The translations under genes were made by a program, and so were the position numbers. A stretch of 12,571 bases of DNA. Source: Armatimonadota bacterium (GTDB lineage Bacteria > Sysuimicrobiota > Sysuimicrobiia > Sysuimicrobiales > Humicultoraceae). Location: contig JACQHU010000006.1 in the NCBI GenBank assembly GCA_016198805.1, positions 1 through 12,571 on the forward strand, in the 5' to 3' direction. Below the pieces are notes generated by a model. It was given only the letters and a program-made list of their open reading frames with translations, did not search any database and was not told the origin of the DNA. Position 1 is the first letter of the stretch; each line of letters begins with the position of its first letter. This document shows, piece after piece, positions 5,646 to 12,571 of this stretch.

Positions 5646-6623
5646 ATGGCGTTCGATCTGGAACAGATCTATCGACCCGTCGCGGCCGACCTGCAGGCCC
5701 TCAACCTCCTCCTGCACCGGGAACTGGCGACCGACGATCCGTTTATCGGCGAACTGGTCGGGCACGTGCTGGCCACGCGAGGGAAACTGGTGCGCCCGGC
5801 GCTGGCGCTGCTCGCCGCGGGGGCCTGCGGGGGTGCCGATGAGCAGCGCCTGTGGCTGGCCGGGACCGTCGAGTTGATCCACATCGCGTCACTGATCCAC
5901 GATGACGTCATCGATGCCGCCGACCTCCGGCGGGGCACCGCCACCGTCAACATGCTGTGGGGGAATCAGGTCGCGGTCCTGCTGGGCGACTACCTGTTCG
6001 CCACGGCCTTCGACCTCGTGAGCCGGATCCGCCACCCCGAAGTGGCGCCGACCATCGCGCAGGCCGCCGTCAGGATGAGCCAGGCCGAGATTCAGGCGGT
6101 GAAAGTCGGCGGGGAGCCGCACGAAGATGAGGTGACCTACTTCGAGATCATCGAGGGGAAGACGGCCATGCTGTTCTCGGCGGCCTGCCGGTCCGGGGCG
6201 CTCATCGCCGGGGCATCCGAGGAGACCGCCCGCGCGCTGGCCGAGTTCGGCCTGCAGTGGGGCATGTGCTTCCAGATCACCGACGACGCCCTGGATCTCG
6301 TCGGCGACCCCGAGGCGTTGGGCAAGCCCATCGGCAGCGACATCGACGCGGGCAAGGTCACGCTGCCGGTGATCGCGGCGCTGCGGGACGCGTCGGAAGA
6401 GGACCGGCATCGCCTGCGGGCGCTGGTCCGGAGGGCCTCCGGGGACGGAGCGCTTCAGGAGCTGCGCACGCTCGTCGACCGCTACGGCGGCGTCCGGTAT
6501 GCGCTGGATGTCGCGCGGCGGTTTGCTGACCGCGCCACGGCGGCTCTGGCGCCAGTGCCGGACAGCCAGGCGAAAGATAGCCTCCTGGACCTGGCGGCGT
6601 TTGTCCTGGTGCGGGCCCGCTGA
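5646..6623 (+). CDS. Long-chain polyprenyl diphosphate synthase (quinone side chain)
   Basis: Cytoplasmic trans-prenyltransferase of 325 residues that extends allylic diphosphates with isopentenyl diphosphate, most likely making the isoprenoid tail of menaquinone or ubiquinone. It has a GKLVRP substrate-binding motif (46-51), the first aspartate-rich motif HDDVID (D86, D87, D90), RRGT (95-98), GDYLF (114-118), the GKT motif (171-173) and the second aspartate-rich motif QITDDALD (D213, D214, D217). Length and motifs fit the HepT/IspB/SdsA group. Small side chains upstream of the first Asp motif (AS at 81-82) fit long-chain products, but the length cannot be read safely. It starts immediately after the cupredoxin stop with no strong ribosome site of its own, suggesting coupled translation and matching quinone supply to the upstream quinol-using complex. 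Confidence 0.92.
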   Translation: MAFDLEQIYRPVAADLQALNLLLHRELATDDPFIGELVGHVLATRGKLVRPALALLAAGACGGADEQRLWLAGTVELIHIASLIHDDVIDAADLRRGTATVNMLWGNQVAVLLGDYLFATAFDLVSRIRHPEVAPTIAQAAVRMSQAEIQAVKVGGEPHEDEVTYFEIIEGKTAMLFSAACRSGALIAGASEETARALAEFGLQWGMCFQITDDALDLVGDPEALGKPIGSDIDAGKVTLPVIAALRDASEEDRHRLRALVRRASGDGALQELRTLVDRYGGVRYALDVARRFADRATAALAPVPDSQAKDSLLDLAAFVLVRAR

Positions 6624-6729
6624 CCGAGCAGACCCATCGGAACCCGGTGTGTGGCGCTCGAGAATGTCGCATAATAGGGGATGTTGAGAAGGGACGGTTG
6701 AGAGCTCGCGTGCCTGGGAGGAAACGGAA
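6624..6729 (+). promoter_or_regulatory. Intergenic leader with weak promoter candidate
   Basis: This 106-base gap is the largest break before the second gene block. It contains CATAAT (6670-6675), a possible -10 element, but no convincing -35 about 17 bases upstream. GGGAGG (6717-6722) seven bases before ATG 6730 is a clear ribosome site. No T-run terminator is visible after the prenyl synthase. A separate promoter here is plausible but weakly supported. Confidence 0.3.
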
Positions 6730-7806
6730 ATGACCTTCGCCAGCGCCGGGCATCCACGAACCCCTACGCAGCGGTGGTTTGCGGACGGCCTGCGACGCGT
6801 TATGCTCGCGCAGGGACTGGAGCAGACCTCACCCGATCGCGCCCCGCGCATCGTGCTGCACTTTGTCGACCGGGAGGTCCCGCGGCCCTTCAGGCGTCGG
6901 GCGCAGGCCTCGTTTGTGGTGTCGGTGGTCGAAGGGCCGGCCCCGGAGGGAGACATCCTGCCGGCGATCTACCCGCTGCTGGTGCGGACGCTGGGCAACA
7001 TGGTCATCTACCTGGTGCCCCGGAACGGCCGCGCCCTCGCCTACGTCGTGACGCTGGAGCAGGGGTACTTCACCATCGAGGAGTCCGACGACCGGATCTT
7101 CTTTGAGAAGGTCTACGAGCGTCTCTTCCCGCTGGCGTCGGCGCAGCTGGTGATCAACAACGAGTTCCATCCCGATCTGGAACCGGAACTGTGGGGCGGC
7201 GACGAGCTCACGGCCGCCCTGGCGGAAGCCGGCCGGCGGCTGGACGCGCTGCGGCTGCTGCCCGCCGCGTTCCCCATCGAGGAACTCCTCTCGCCGCGCG
7301 ATCTCGCCCACGTCAAGCGCCTCTTCGGCATCGGCGGCCTGTCCTACGGCAACCTGAGCGCCCGCAGGGACGCCACGCGCTTCTGGATGAGCGCCAGCGG
7401 GGTGAACAAGGGCAACCTCAAGGTGATCGGGCGCGACTTCCTGATCGTGAAAGGGTATGATGCCGGGCGCAACGTCATCCTGCTCAGCGTCCCGCCCATG
7501 GTGGAACCCCGCCGGGTCTCGGTAGACGCCATCGAACACTGGATGATCTACACCAGCCACCCGGGCGTCGGCGCCATCATCCACGTCCACGCCTGGATGG
7601 ACGGGGTGCCCTCGACGCAGGTCCAGTACCCCTGCGGCACGCGAGAACTGGCCCAGGCCGTCTCCGATCTGGTGGCCGCCAGCCTTGATCCCACCCGGGC
7701 CGTGGTTGGCCTGCGCAACCATGGGTTGACGATCACCGGGCCGAGCATCCAGGACATCCTCGAACGGATCGAGGGCCGGATCATTCCGCGCGTCCCGATG
7801 TCCTGA
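6730..7806 (+). CDS. Class II aldolase/adducin-fold protein with unknown N-terminal domain
   Basis: A 358-residue two-domain protein. Residues about 185-350 form a class II aldolase/adducin domain: GLSYGNLSAR (203-212), MSASG (220-224), the zinc pair HVH (H285, H287) and the third zinc ligand H331 in GLRNHG. In fuculose- and rhamnulose-phosphate aldolases a Glu 19 residues before the first zinc His is catalytic; here that position is Asp266, with Glu269 nearby. Residues 1 to about 180 have no family I recognise and look like a compact alpha/beta domain with segments rich in hydrophobic residues (about 76-112). The substrate is therefore unknown; aldolase, epimerase or decarboxylase-type chemistry is possible for the fold. 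Its gene is followed within about 60 bases by folC. The C-terminal domain call is firm; the overall role is open. Confidence 0.82.
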   Translation: MTFASAGHPRTPTQRWFADGLRRVMLAQGLEQTSPDRAPRIVLHFVDREVPRPFRRRAQASFVVSVVEGPAPEGDILPAIYPLLVRTLGNMVIYLVPRNGRALAYVVTLEQGYFTIEESDDRIFFEKVYERLFPLASAQLVINNEFHPDLEPELWGGDELTAALAEAGRRLDALRLLPAAFPIEELLSPRDLAHVKRLFGIGGLSYGNLSARRDATRFWMSASGVNKGNLKVIGRDFLIVKGYDAGRNVILLSVPPMVEPRRVSVDAIEHWMIYTSHPGVGAIIHVHAWMDGVPSTQVQYPCGTRELAQAVSDLVAASLDPTRAVVGLRNHGLTITGPSIQDILERIEGRIIPRVPMS

Positions 7807-7867
7807 CGTGCCGGTCGCGCGGGCGGCGGCTGGACCGCCAGGGCCGCGGGCGGCGCGCGGTGCCGCG

Positions 7868-9232
7868 ATGACCTACCAGGAGGCATGCGACTTCCTTCTC
7901 AGCCTGCTGGCGGCCCGCCCGCCCGGCCCGACCCCATACGCGCTCCAGAGACTCCAGCGGATGCGGCATCTCTGCGGTCTGCTGGGGAACCCCGAGCGAG
8001 GCTTTCCAGCCGTGCTGGTGGCCGGGACCAAGGGCAAGGGCTCCACGGCGGCGATGATCGCCGCGGCCGTGCAGGCCGCAGGATACCGCGTCGGCCTCTA
8101 CACGAAGCCGCACCTGGTCGACGTCCGGGAGCGGTTTCAGATCAACGGCGCGCTGATTCCGCCCGACGAGTTTGCCAGGCGCGTGGATGAGATCCGGACC
8201 GCCATCGCCCGGGGTGAGGGAGGACCGGGCTGGCCGCCCAGCTACTTTGAAGCGGCGGCGGCGCTGGCATTCGTGCACTTCACCCGGCAGGCCGTGGACC
8301 TGGGCGTGATCGAGGTCGGGATCGGCGGCCGCCTCGACGCCACCAACGTGGTCGATCCGCGGGTCTCGGTCATCACCACCATCGGGTACGACCACACCGA
8401 ACTCGTGGGCACCCGGATGCGGCAGATCGCCTCCGAAGACGTCGGCATCATGCGGCCGTCCGGTCGTGTGGTCGCGGTGCCTCAGGCGCCTGCGGCGGCC
8501 GCGGTCATCGAGGAGGCGGCGCGGGCAGTGGGCGCGGCGCTGGTGCGCGTGGGCCGCGAGATCCGCTACCGCACGCGGCTGGTCTCGCCGGCGGGCACGC
8601 GCTTTACGGTCCGCACCCCGCGGCAGACCTACAGGGATCTCAGCGTGCAGCTGCTGGGCCGGCACCAGGCTCAAAACGCCGCCGCCGCCATCGGCGTCGT
8701 CGAAGCGCTGGGCCCTGAGGGGTTCGATGTGCAGGAGGTAGCCATCCGCGCCGGGCTGGCCGATCTGCGCTGGCCGGCCCGGATCGAGGTGGTCCGCCAG
8801 CATCCCCTGGTGATTGTCGATGTGGCGCACAACGTCGTCTCGTTCCGGGCGCTGCGCGCAGTTCTCGACGAGGTGTTCGGCGCGCACCGGTTGCTGCTCG
8901 TGATCGGGTTGCTCGGCAGCAAGGACCTGGCCGGCATCGCGGACGTCATCGGCCCGCGCGCGGCGGTGCTGATCGCCACGCGCGCCCAGGATCCCCGCGC
9001 GATCCCGGCGGCGGACGTGGCCGCCGTCTTTCGCGGATTGGTCCCGGAGGTGCGCGTCGTGGAGGATCCCATCGACGCCGTGGACGAGGCGTTGCGCATC
9101 GCCTCACCCGAAGACCTGGTCTGCGCCGCCGGCTCGTTTCATGTGGCCGGGCCCGTCCGGGTTCATCTGCTGGGCCTGTCCGCGGCCCCTGAGGGTGCTC
9201 TCGCCAGGATGTCGGTGAGCCCCAGCCCATGA
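7868..9232 (+). CDS. folC: Folylpolyglutamate synthase / dihydrofolate synthase
   Basis: ATP-dependent ligase of 454 residues that adds glutamate to folates (and, in bifunctional forms, to dihydropteroate), keeping folate cofactors in the cell. The Mur-ligase-type P-loop is GTKGKGST (53-60). The segment YTKPHLVDVRERF carries the usual SPHL folate region as KPHL. EVGIGGRLDATNVV is the conserved metal-binding and linker region, and DVAHN (318-322) begins the C-terminal glutamate-ligase domain. ATG 7868 is chosen because MTYQEA matches how FolC proteins begin; GTG 7808 would add 20 low-complexity Ala/Gly/Pro/Arg residues. It lies upstream of FchA and FolD, giving a folate one-carbon group. Whether it also has dihydrofolate synthase activity cannot be told here. 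Confidence 0.93.
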   Translation: MTYQEACDFLLSLLAARPPGPTPYALQRLQRMRHLCGLLGNPERGFPAVLVAGTKGKGSTAAMIAAAVQAAGYRVGLYTKPHLVDVRERFQINGALIPPDEFARRVDEIRTAIARGEGGPGWPPSYFEAAAALAFVHFTRQAVDLGVIEVGIGGRLDATNVVDPRVSVITTIGYDHTELVGTRMRQIASEDVGIMRPSGRVVAVPQAPAAAAVIEEAARAVGAALVRVGREIRYRTRLVSPAGTRFTVRTPRQTYRDLSVQLLGRHQAQNAAAAIGVVEALGPEGFDVQEVAIRAGLADLRWPARIEVVRQHPLVIVDVAHNVVSFRALRAVLDEVFGAHRLLLVIGLLGSKDLAGIADVIGPRAAVLIATRAQDPRAIPAADVAAVFRGLVPEVRVVEDPIDAVDEALRIASPEDLVCAAGSFHVAGPVRVHLLGLSAAPEGALARMSVSPSP

Positions 9233-9261
9233 CCGCAACATCCATCGTCTGAGGAGGGGCC

Positions 9262-9888
9262 ATGTACCCCGAACTGTCGATTGACGAGTTTCTCGCGCGG
9301 CTGGCCTCGAGCGCGCCGGAGCCCGGCGGCGGTTCGGCGGCCGCCCTGGTGGGCGCCGCCGCCGCCGCGCTGGTGAGCATGGTCACCAACCTGACCATCG
9401 GGAAGGACAGGTACGCGGCGGTGCAGGCCCAGATGGAGCAGGCGCGGGCGCGCGGCGAGGCGCTGCGCGCGGAGCTTGTCGCAGCCATCGACCGTGACGC
9501 CGAGGCGTTCCGCCGCGTGATGGCGGCCTACCGGCTCCCCCGCGAGACCGACGAGCAGAAGGCCGCGCGGAAGCAGGCCACCCAGGCAGCCCTGCGGGAT
9601 GCGGCGCAGGTTCCGGCCGAGGTCGTCGGGCTATGCGAGGAGGTCGCCGGGTGGAGCCAGGTCGTGGCGGAGAAGGGCAACGTCCAGGTCGTCAGCGACG
9701 CGGCCGTCGCGGCGATCCTGGCGGATGCGGCCGCCCAGAGCGCCGCGCTCAACGTGAGGATCAACCTGGGCCCGATGGGCTCACCGGCAGAGGCCGAACC
9801 GCTGTGGGGACAGATCGAGAGCCGCCTGGAGCGCATCCGGGCAGCGCGCGATCACGCGCTTCGGATCGCCAGGGAGAGGATCGGGTGA
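9262..9888 (+). CDS. fchA: Methenyl-THF cyclohydrolase / cyclodeaminase family protein
   Basis: A 208-residue, mostly helical cytoplasmic protein of the formiminotransferase-cyclodeaminase family, whose stand-alone members (FchA) hydrolyse 5,10-methenyl-THF to 10-formyl-THF or deaminate formimino-THF. Family signs are the N-terminal PGGGSAAA motif (21-28), the long Ala-rich helix after it, the central EKGNVQVVSDAAVAA segment (about 137-151) and NVRINL (164-169). The GAGGAGGGG ribosome site at 9251-9259 sits just before the ATG. Its last bases overlap the folD start (GTGA). That overlap, and the absence of a formiminotransferase domain or histidine-degradation genes, favour the cyclohydrolase role over histidine catabolism. 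The symbol reflects family and context, not a test of activity. Confidence 0.87.
   Translation: MYPELSIDEFLARLASSAPEPGGGSAAALVGAAAAALVSMVTNLTIGKDRYAAVQAQMEQARARGEALRAELVAAIDRDAEAFRRVMAAYRLPRETDEQKAARKQATQAALRDAAQVPAEVVGLCEEVAGWSQVVAEKGNVQVVSDAAVAAILADAAAQSAALNVRINLGPMGSPAEAEPLWGQIESRLERIRAARDHALRIARERIG
9871..9880 (+). promoter_or_regulatory. Ribosome binding site for GTG-initiated folD
   Basis: AGGGAGAGGA inside the end of fchA lies four bases before GTG 9885. It selects that codon over GTG 9894, which would be 13 bases away. Confidence 0.5.
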
Positions 9889-10853
9889 CCGCCGTGGCCG
9901 ACATCATTGACGGGGCGGCTGTAGCCGCAGAGATCAAGGCCCAGGTACAGGCGGACGTGGCGGCGCTGGCCGAGGGCGGAGTGGTTCCCGGCATGGCCAC
10001 GGCGCTGGTGGGCGACGACGCCGGGGCCAGGCTGTACCGCCGGCAACTGGAGCGCGCCGCTGGCGAAGCCGGCGTGAAGTACCGCGACGTCACCATGCCG
10101 GCCGAGGCGCCGCTGGCGGACGTGCTGGCCGCCGTGCGCGACCTGGCGGCGGATCCTTCCGTGCATGGGATCCTGCCTCTGCGCCCGTTTCCCGCCGGGG
10201 TGCCGGAAGGCGCGGTCCTGGAGGCCCTCGACCCGGCGAAAGACATCGACTGCCTGCATCCGATCAATGCCGGCAGGCTGGTGCTCGGGCAGCCGGTCCT
10301 GTATCCAGCGACCCCCTGGGCCTGCTTCGAGCTGCTGGAGCGCTATTTCAGGAGCCGCGGCATCGATCCGGCCAGCGCCTTCCAGGGGAAAGACCTGGTC
10401 ATCGTCGGACGCAGCAACATCGTCGGGAAACCCGCCTATCTGATGGCCCTGCAGCGCAACGCGACGGTGACCACCGTGCACTCCTTCACCTGGAAGGCCG
10501 GCACCCTGGCGGCTCACACGCGGCGGGCTGACATCCTCATCGTGGCCATGGGGAAGGCCGAGTTCATCAAGGCCGAGATGGTGAAGCCGGGCGCGATCGT
10601 CGTCGACGTCGGCATCAGCGTCGTGCCGGTGCTCGACGCCGCGGGTCAGCCGGCCTCTGACGAGCGGGGCCGGCCCAGGCGCCGGACCGTCGGAGACGTG
10701 GCCTTCGACGAGGTCAGCCGGGTGGCCGGGGCTATTACGCCGGTCCCGGGCGGGGTCGGCGCCGTGACCAACCTGCTGCTGCTGCGCAACGTCATCCAGG
10801 CAGCAGCGGCGATCACGGGGCGCCCCAGGATCCGGCGGGAGGGCTTCGTGTGA
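9885..10853 (+). CDS. folD: Methylene-THF dehydrogenase (FolD family), cyclohydrolase residues replaced
   Basis: A 322-residue FolD protein, expected to oxidise 5,10-methylene-THF to 5,10-methenyl-THF with NAD(P). The fold and cofactor region are clear: ATPWACFELLERY (142-154), Rossmann motif VGRSNIVGKP (174-183), ILIVAMGK (217-224), VVDVGI (239-244), VGDVAF (269-274) and TPVPGGVG (285-292). The active site is altered. E. coli FolD has Tyr50, Lys54, Gln98 and Asp121; here Tyr51 and Asp122 remain, but Leu55 stands at the Lys position and Leu99 at the Gln position (GILPLRPFP against GILVQLPLP). In studied enzymes the Lys is essential for cyclohydrolase activity, so this protein is probably a dehydrogenase only. 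It begins at GTG 9885, overlapping fchA, which could supply the lost step. A longer charged stretch (253-268) precedes the VGDV motif. Confidence 0.9.
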   Translation: MTAVADIIDGAAVAAEIKAQVQADVAALAEGGVVPGMATALVGDDAGARLYRRQLERAAGEAGVKYRDVTMPAEAPLADVLAAVRDLAADPSVHGILPLRPFPAGVPEGAVLEALDPAKDIDCLHPINAGRLVLGQPVLYPATPWACFELLERYFRSRGIDPASAFQGKDLVIVGRSNIVGKPAYLMALQRNATVTTVHSFTWKAGTLAAHTRRADILIVAMGKAEFIKAEMVKPGAIVVDVGISVVPVLDAAGQPASDERGRPRRRTVGDVAFDEVSRVAGAITPVPGGVGAVTNLLLLRNVIQAAAAITGRPRIRREGFV

Positions 10854-12073
10854 TGAAGGCCGTCGTCGCTGACATCACCATCCCTCGCTATCTCGTCACG
10901 CGCGGTCTCGGCCGCCTCTGGCGTCATGCCTACCTGAGCGCGATCAGCCCCATCCGGCTATCCGACGTGCCCGACCCGCCGCTGCCGGGTTCCGAGTGGG
11001 TGAAGGTGCGCGTCACCCGAGGCGGCATCTGCGGCAGCGACCTGCATCTGGTGCTCCTGGAGACCAGCCCCTCGGCGTCGGTCTACGCCTCGATGCCGTT
11101 CGTCATCGGGCACGAGAACGTGGGGGTGGTGGTCGAGGCCGGTGCAGGGTCAGGCGTGGACGTCGGCCGCCGGGTGGTGGTGGAGCCGCTGTTGCCCTGC
11201 GCCACGCGGGGGTTCGCCGAGCCCTGCCCGGCGTGCGCGCGGGGGGCCTACAACCTCTGCAGCCGGTTCGCCGAGGGCGCGCTGGCTCCCGGCCTGGGCC
11301 ACGGCGCCTGCCGTGATGTGGGCGGCTCCTGGGGGGAGTTCATGCTGGCGCACCGGTCGCGCTTGATCCCGGTGCCCGATCATCTCTCCGACGATCAGGC
11401 GGTCCTGGTAGAGCCGCTGGCCGTCGCGGTGCATCCGATCCTCCGCTATGTGCCGGAGGGGTCGGTCACCGTGCTGGTCGTCGGCGCCGGCGCGATCGGC
11501 CTTGCGGCCGTGGCGGCGCTGCGGGCGCTGCGGCCTGCCTCGCGCACTCTGGTTCTGGCCCGACACGCGCACCAAGCCGACCTGGCCCGCCGGCTGGGCG
11601 CTGCGGAAGTCATTCCCCCGATAGGCGGCGCTCACTACCGGGAGATCGCCCGCCTGACCGACGCCCGCGTCCTGCGGCCGCTGCTGGGGCCGCCGGTCCT
11701 CACCGGCGGCGCCGACGTCACGCTGGAGTGCGTCGGTACCTCGCGCAGCATCGACGATGCCCTGCGGCTGACCCGTGCGGGCGGATCCGTGGTGCTGGCC
11801 GGCCTGGCCGCCGTGCCGCGCGGCGTGGACTGGACGCCGATCTGGCTGCGGGAGATCGCCGTGCGGGGGACCTTCGCCTACGCGCAGGAGCGGGTGGACG
11901 GACGGACCGTCCGGTCGATGGACCTGGCCATGGAACTGGTGGCGTCGGGGCGCGTCGATCTCTTGCCCCTGATCACGCACCGGTTCCCCCTTCCCGAGTA
12001 CCGTCAGGCCGTCGAGGTAGCGCTGGACAAGCGGCGGCACCGAGCGCTGAAGGTCCTGCTGCAACCCGACTAA
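10853..12073 (+). CDS. Zinc-dependent medium-chain alcohol dehydrogenase family protein
   Basis: A 406-residue cytoplasmic NAD(P)-dependent oxidoreductase of the medium-chain (MDR) superfamily. Catalytic zinc ligands are Cys60 (GICGSD), His87 with Glu88 (GHEN) and Glu187 (VEPLA). Structural zinc cysteines are C116, C125, C128 and C136, with a wider first gap than usual. The Rossmann nucleotide motif is GAGAIG (211-216). Compared with typical members, about 20 extra residues (11-30, basic and aromatic) lie between the first strand and the LSDVPDP segment. The start overlaps the folD stop (TGATG); GTG 10850 would add one residue. GGGAGGG at 10837-10843 is the ribosome site. The substrate is unknown. 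The folate neighbours suggest C1 or sugar-alcohol metabolism, but that is only context. Confidence 0.9.
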   Translation: MKAVVADITIPRYLVTRGLGRLWRHAYLSAISPIRLSDVPDPPLPGSEWVKVRVTRGGICGSDLHLVLLETSPSASVYASMPFVIGHENVGVVVEAGAGSGVDVGRRVVVEPLLPCATRGFAEPCPACARGAYNLCSRFAEGALAPGLGHGACRDVGGSWGEFMLAHRSRLIPVPDHLSDDQAVLVEPLAVAVHPILRYVPEGSVTVLVVGAGAIGLAAVAALRALRPASRTLVLARHAHQADLARRLGAAEVIPPIGGAHYREIARLTDARVLRPLLGPPVLTGGADVTLECVGTSRSIDDALRLTRAGGSVVLAGLAAVPRGVDWTPIWLREIAVRGTFAYAQERVDGRTVRSMDLAMELVASGRVDLLPLITHRFPLPEYRQAVEVALDKRRHRALKVLLQPD

Positions 12074-12185
12074 TTTGGCGTCTGGCTCATGGCGGCCACT
12101 TGCCCCCTTGCTCCGCGGAGGATAACGCGATACCCTTCAGGGTGGCCGCGTGGAAAACGGCCATTCCAACAGAGGGGGAAGGCGA
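12074..12185 (+). promoter_or_regulatory. Intergenic leader with hairpin and weak promoter candidate
   Basis: This gap of 112 bases holds an inverted repeat, TGGCCG (12143-12148) with CGGCCA (12158-12163), extendable by two G-T pairs, with a nine-base loop and no following T-run. TTGCCC (12100-12105) and GATAAC (12121-12126) form a weak -35/-10 pair with a short 15-base spacer. The AGAGGGGG ribosome site (12171-12178) precedes ATG 12186. A promoter for the copper lipoprotein is plausible but unproven. Confidence 0.25.
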
Positions 12186-12571
12186 ATGCGCACACGCATG
12201 TGGTGGGTAGCCGTGGCCCTGGCTGCGGCGATTGCGGCCGGCTGCGGCGGCCGGCCAGCACAGCAACCGGCTCAGCCGACCCAGCCGGCAGCCGGGGCGC
12301 CGATCACGGTCGTCGGCAAGGACAACGTCTACGAGCCCACGACGGTTGAGATCAAGGCCGGGACGGAACACGAGATCGTGTTTGTGAACAAGGGCGAGAC
12401 CGTCCACAACCTGATCGTCGAGGCGAAGGATGCGGTCGGCCAGGACTTCTCGACCGACATGGTGGTGAATGCCGGGCAGGAGAGTAAGTTCAAGGTGAAG
12501 ATCGACAAGCCGGGCACGTACAAGATGCAGTGCACCTATCACTCCGAGATGGTGGGGGACCTGAAGGTTAG
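12186..12571 (+). CDS. Cupredoxin lipoprotein, amicyanin-like copper loop (partial, 3' end cut)
   Basis: At least 128 residues are readable before the window ends, with no stop reached. The signal helix ends in a lipobox IAAGC (Cys20), followed by a Gln/Pro/Ala-rich linker (about 21-38). The cupredoxin domain starts near residue 39 and shows all four type 1 copper ligands: His74 in TVHNL, then Cys116, His119 and Met122 in CTYHSEM. The C-x2-H-x2-M spacing is the shortest class, as in amicyanin, and differs from the C-x4-H-x4-M loop of the cupredoxin at 5277. The domain is nearly complete and the true end is probably within a few codons. It is a likely outward-facing electron carrier, and its own leader suggests separate expression. 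Confidence 0.88.
   Translation, partial: MRTRMWWVAVALAAAIAAGCGGRPAQQPAQPTQPAAGAPITVVGKDNVYEPTTVEIKAGTEHEIVFVNKGETVHNLIVEAKDAVGQDFSTDMVVNAGQESKFKVKIDKPGTYKMQCTYHSEMVGDLKV

Noticed and set aside
5889..6956. Minus-strand open frame of 355 codons
   Set aside because: Antisense to the prenyl synthase and the aldolase-family gene; no recognisable domain.
7808..7867. Longer FolC N-terminus from GTG 7808
   Set aside because: The extra 20 residues are Ala/Gly/Pro/Arg low complexity, and FolC homologues usually begin at the MTYQEA-like sequence.
6829..8887. Minus-strand frames opposite the aldolase-family and folC genes
   Set aside because: His/Arg/Asp-rich antisense translations without motifs; the sense genes have catalytic signatures.
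9633..9884. Upstream extension of the folD frame inside fchA
   Set aside because: The Arg/Gly-rich extension is the out-of-frame shadow of fchA; GTG 9885 has a proper ribosome site.
12143..12163. Inverted repeat as an intrinsic terminator after the dehydrogenase gene
   Set aside because: The stem is only six perfect pairs and no T-run follows, so termination is not supported; it is noted as leader structure only.
12329..12542. Minus-strand open frames over the end of the window
   Set aside because: They lie opposite the cupredoxin lipoprotein, which has a lipobox, ribosome site and all copper ligands.
1..12571. CRISPR array, tRNA, rRNA, insertion sequence or attachment site
   Set aside because: I found no regular repeat-spacer pattern, cloverleaf, transposase or flanking repeat; genes fill nearly all of the window.

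Overview
This is a dense stretch of high-GC bacterial DNA. All sixteen genes I can support lie on the + strand, mostly with overlapping or closely spaced ends, several GTG starts and clear purine-rich ribosome sites. It contains lipoprotein-anchored cytochrome c and cupredoxins, a Rieske/cytochrome b system and a long-chain prenyl diphosphate synthase of the quinone-tail type. That points to a respiring bacterium with a quinone pool. Gene content and style resemble high-GC soil or sediment lineages known mainly from metagenomes (for example Sysuimicrobiota/CSP1-3 or Rokubacteria), but this placement is a guess and the window has no rRNA or other phylogenetic marker. I see no mobile element, CRISPR array, tRNA or rRNA.

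Region 1 (32-6623) looks like one respiratory transcription unit. In order: a di-haem cytochrome c lipoprotein, a Rieske protein, a first full-length cytochrome b (cyt b-1), two small two-helix membrane proteins, a second cytochrome b fused to a 2[4Fe-4S] ferredoxin domain (cyt b-2), an FlpD/MvhD-type iron-sulfur protein, a 34-residue single-helix peptide, a blue-copper lipoprotein and a prenyl diphosphate synthase. This is the most interesting part. Cyt b-1 keeps the two histidines expected for haem bL but lacks both histidines for haem bH, and it keeps a PEWY-like quinol-site motif (SDWY). Cyt b-2 keeps all four haem histidines but lacks PEWY, and it carries iron-sulfur clusters that topology places in the cytoplasm. 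The two look complementary. My hypothesis is a heterodimeric Rieske/cytochrome b complex. One quinol electron would go to Rieske, cytochrome c or cupredoxin. The other would go via bL(1), bL(2) and bH(2) to ferredoxin and FlpD, or the reverse, instead of completing a normal Q cycle.

Region 2 (6730-12073) follows a 106-base gap. It holds a two-domain protein (unknown N-terminal domain plus class II aldolase fold), then FolC (folylpolyglutamate synthase), FchA-type methenyl-THF cyclohydrolase/cyclodeaminase, FolD and a zinc-dependent medium-chain dehydrogenase. FolD lacks the lysine and glutamine of the cyclohydrolase active site. The FchA gene overlapping it upstream could supply that missing activity, making this a split one-carbon folate module.

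Region 3 (12186-end) is the start of a second cupredoxin lipoprotein with a short, amicyanin-like copper loop. It is cut off by the window edge.
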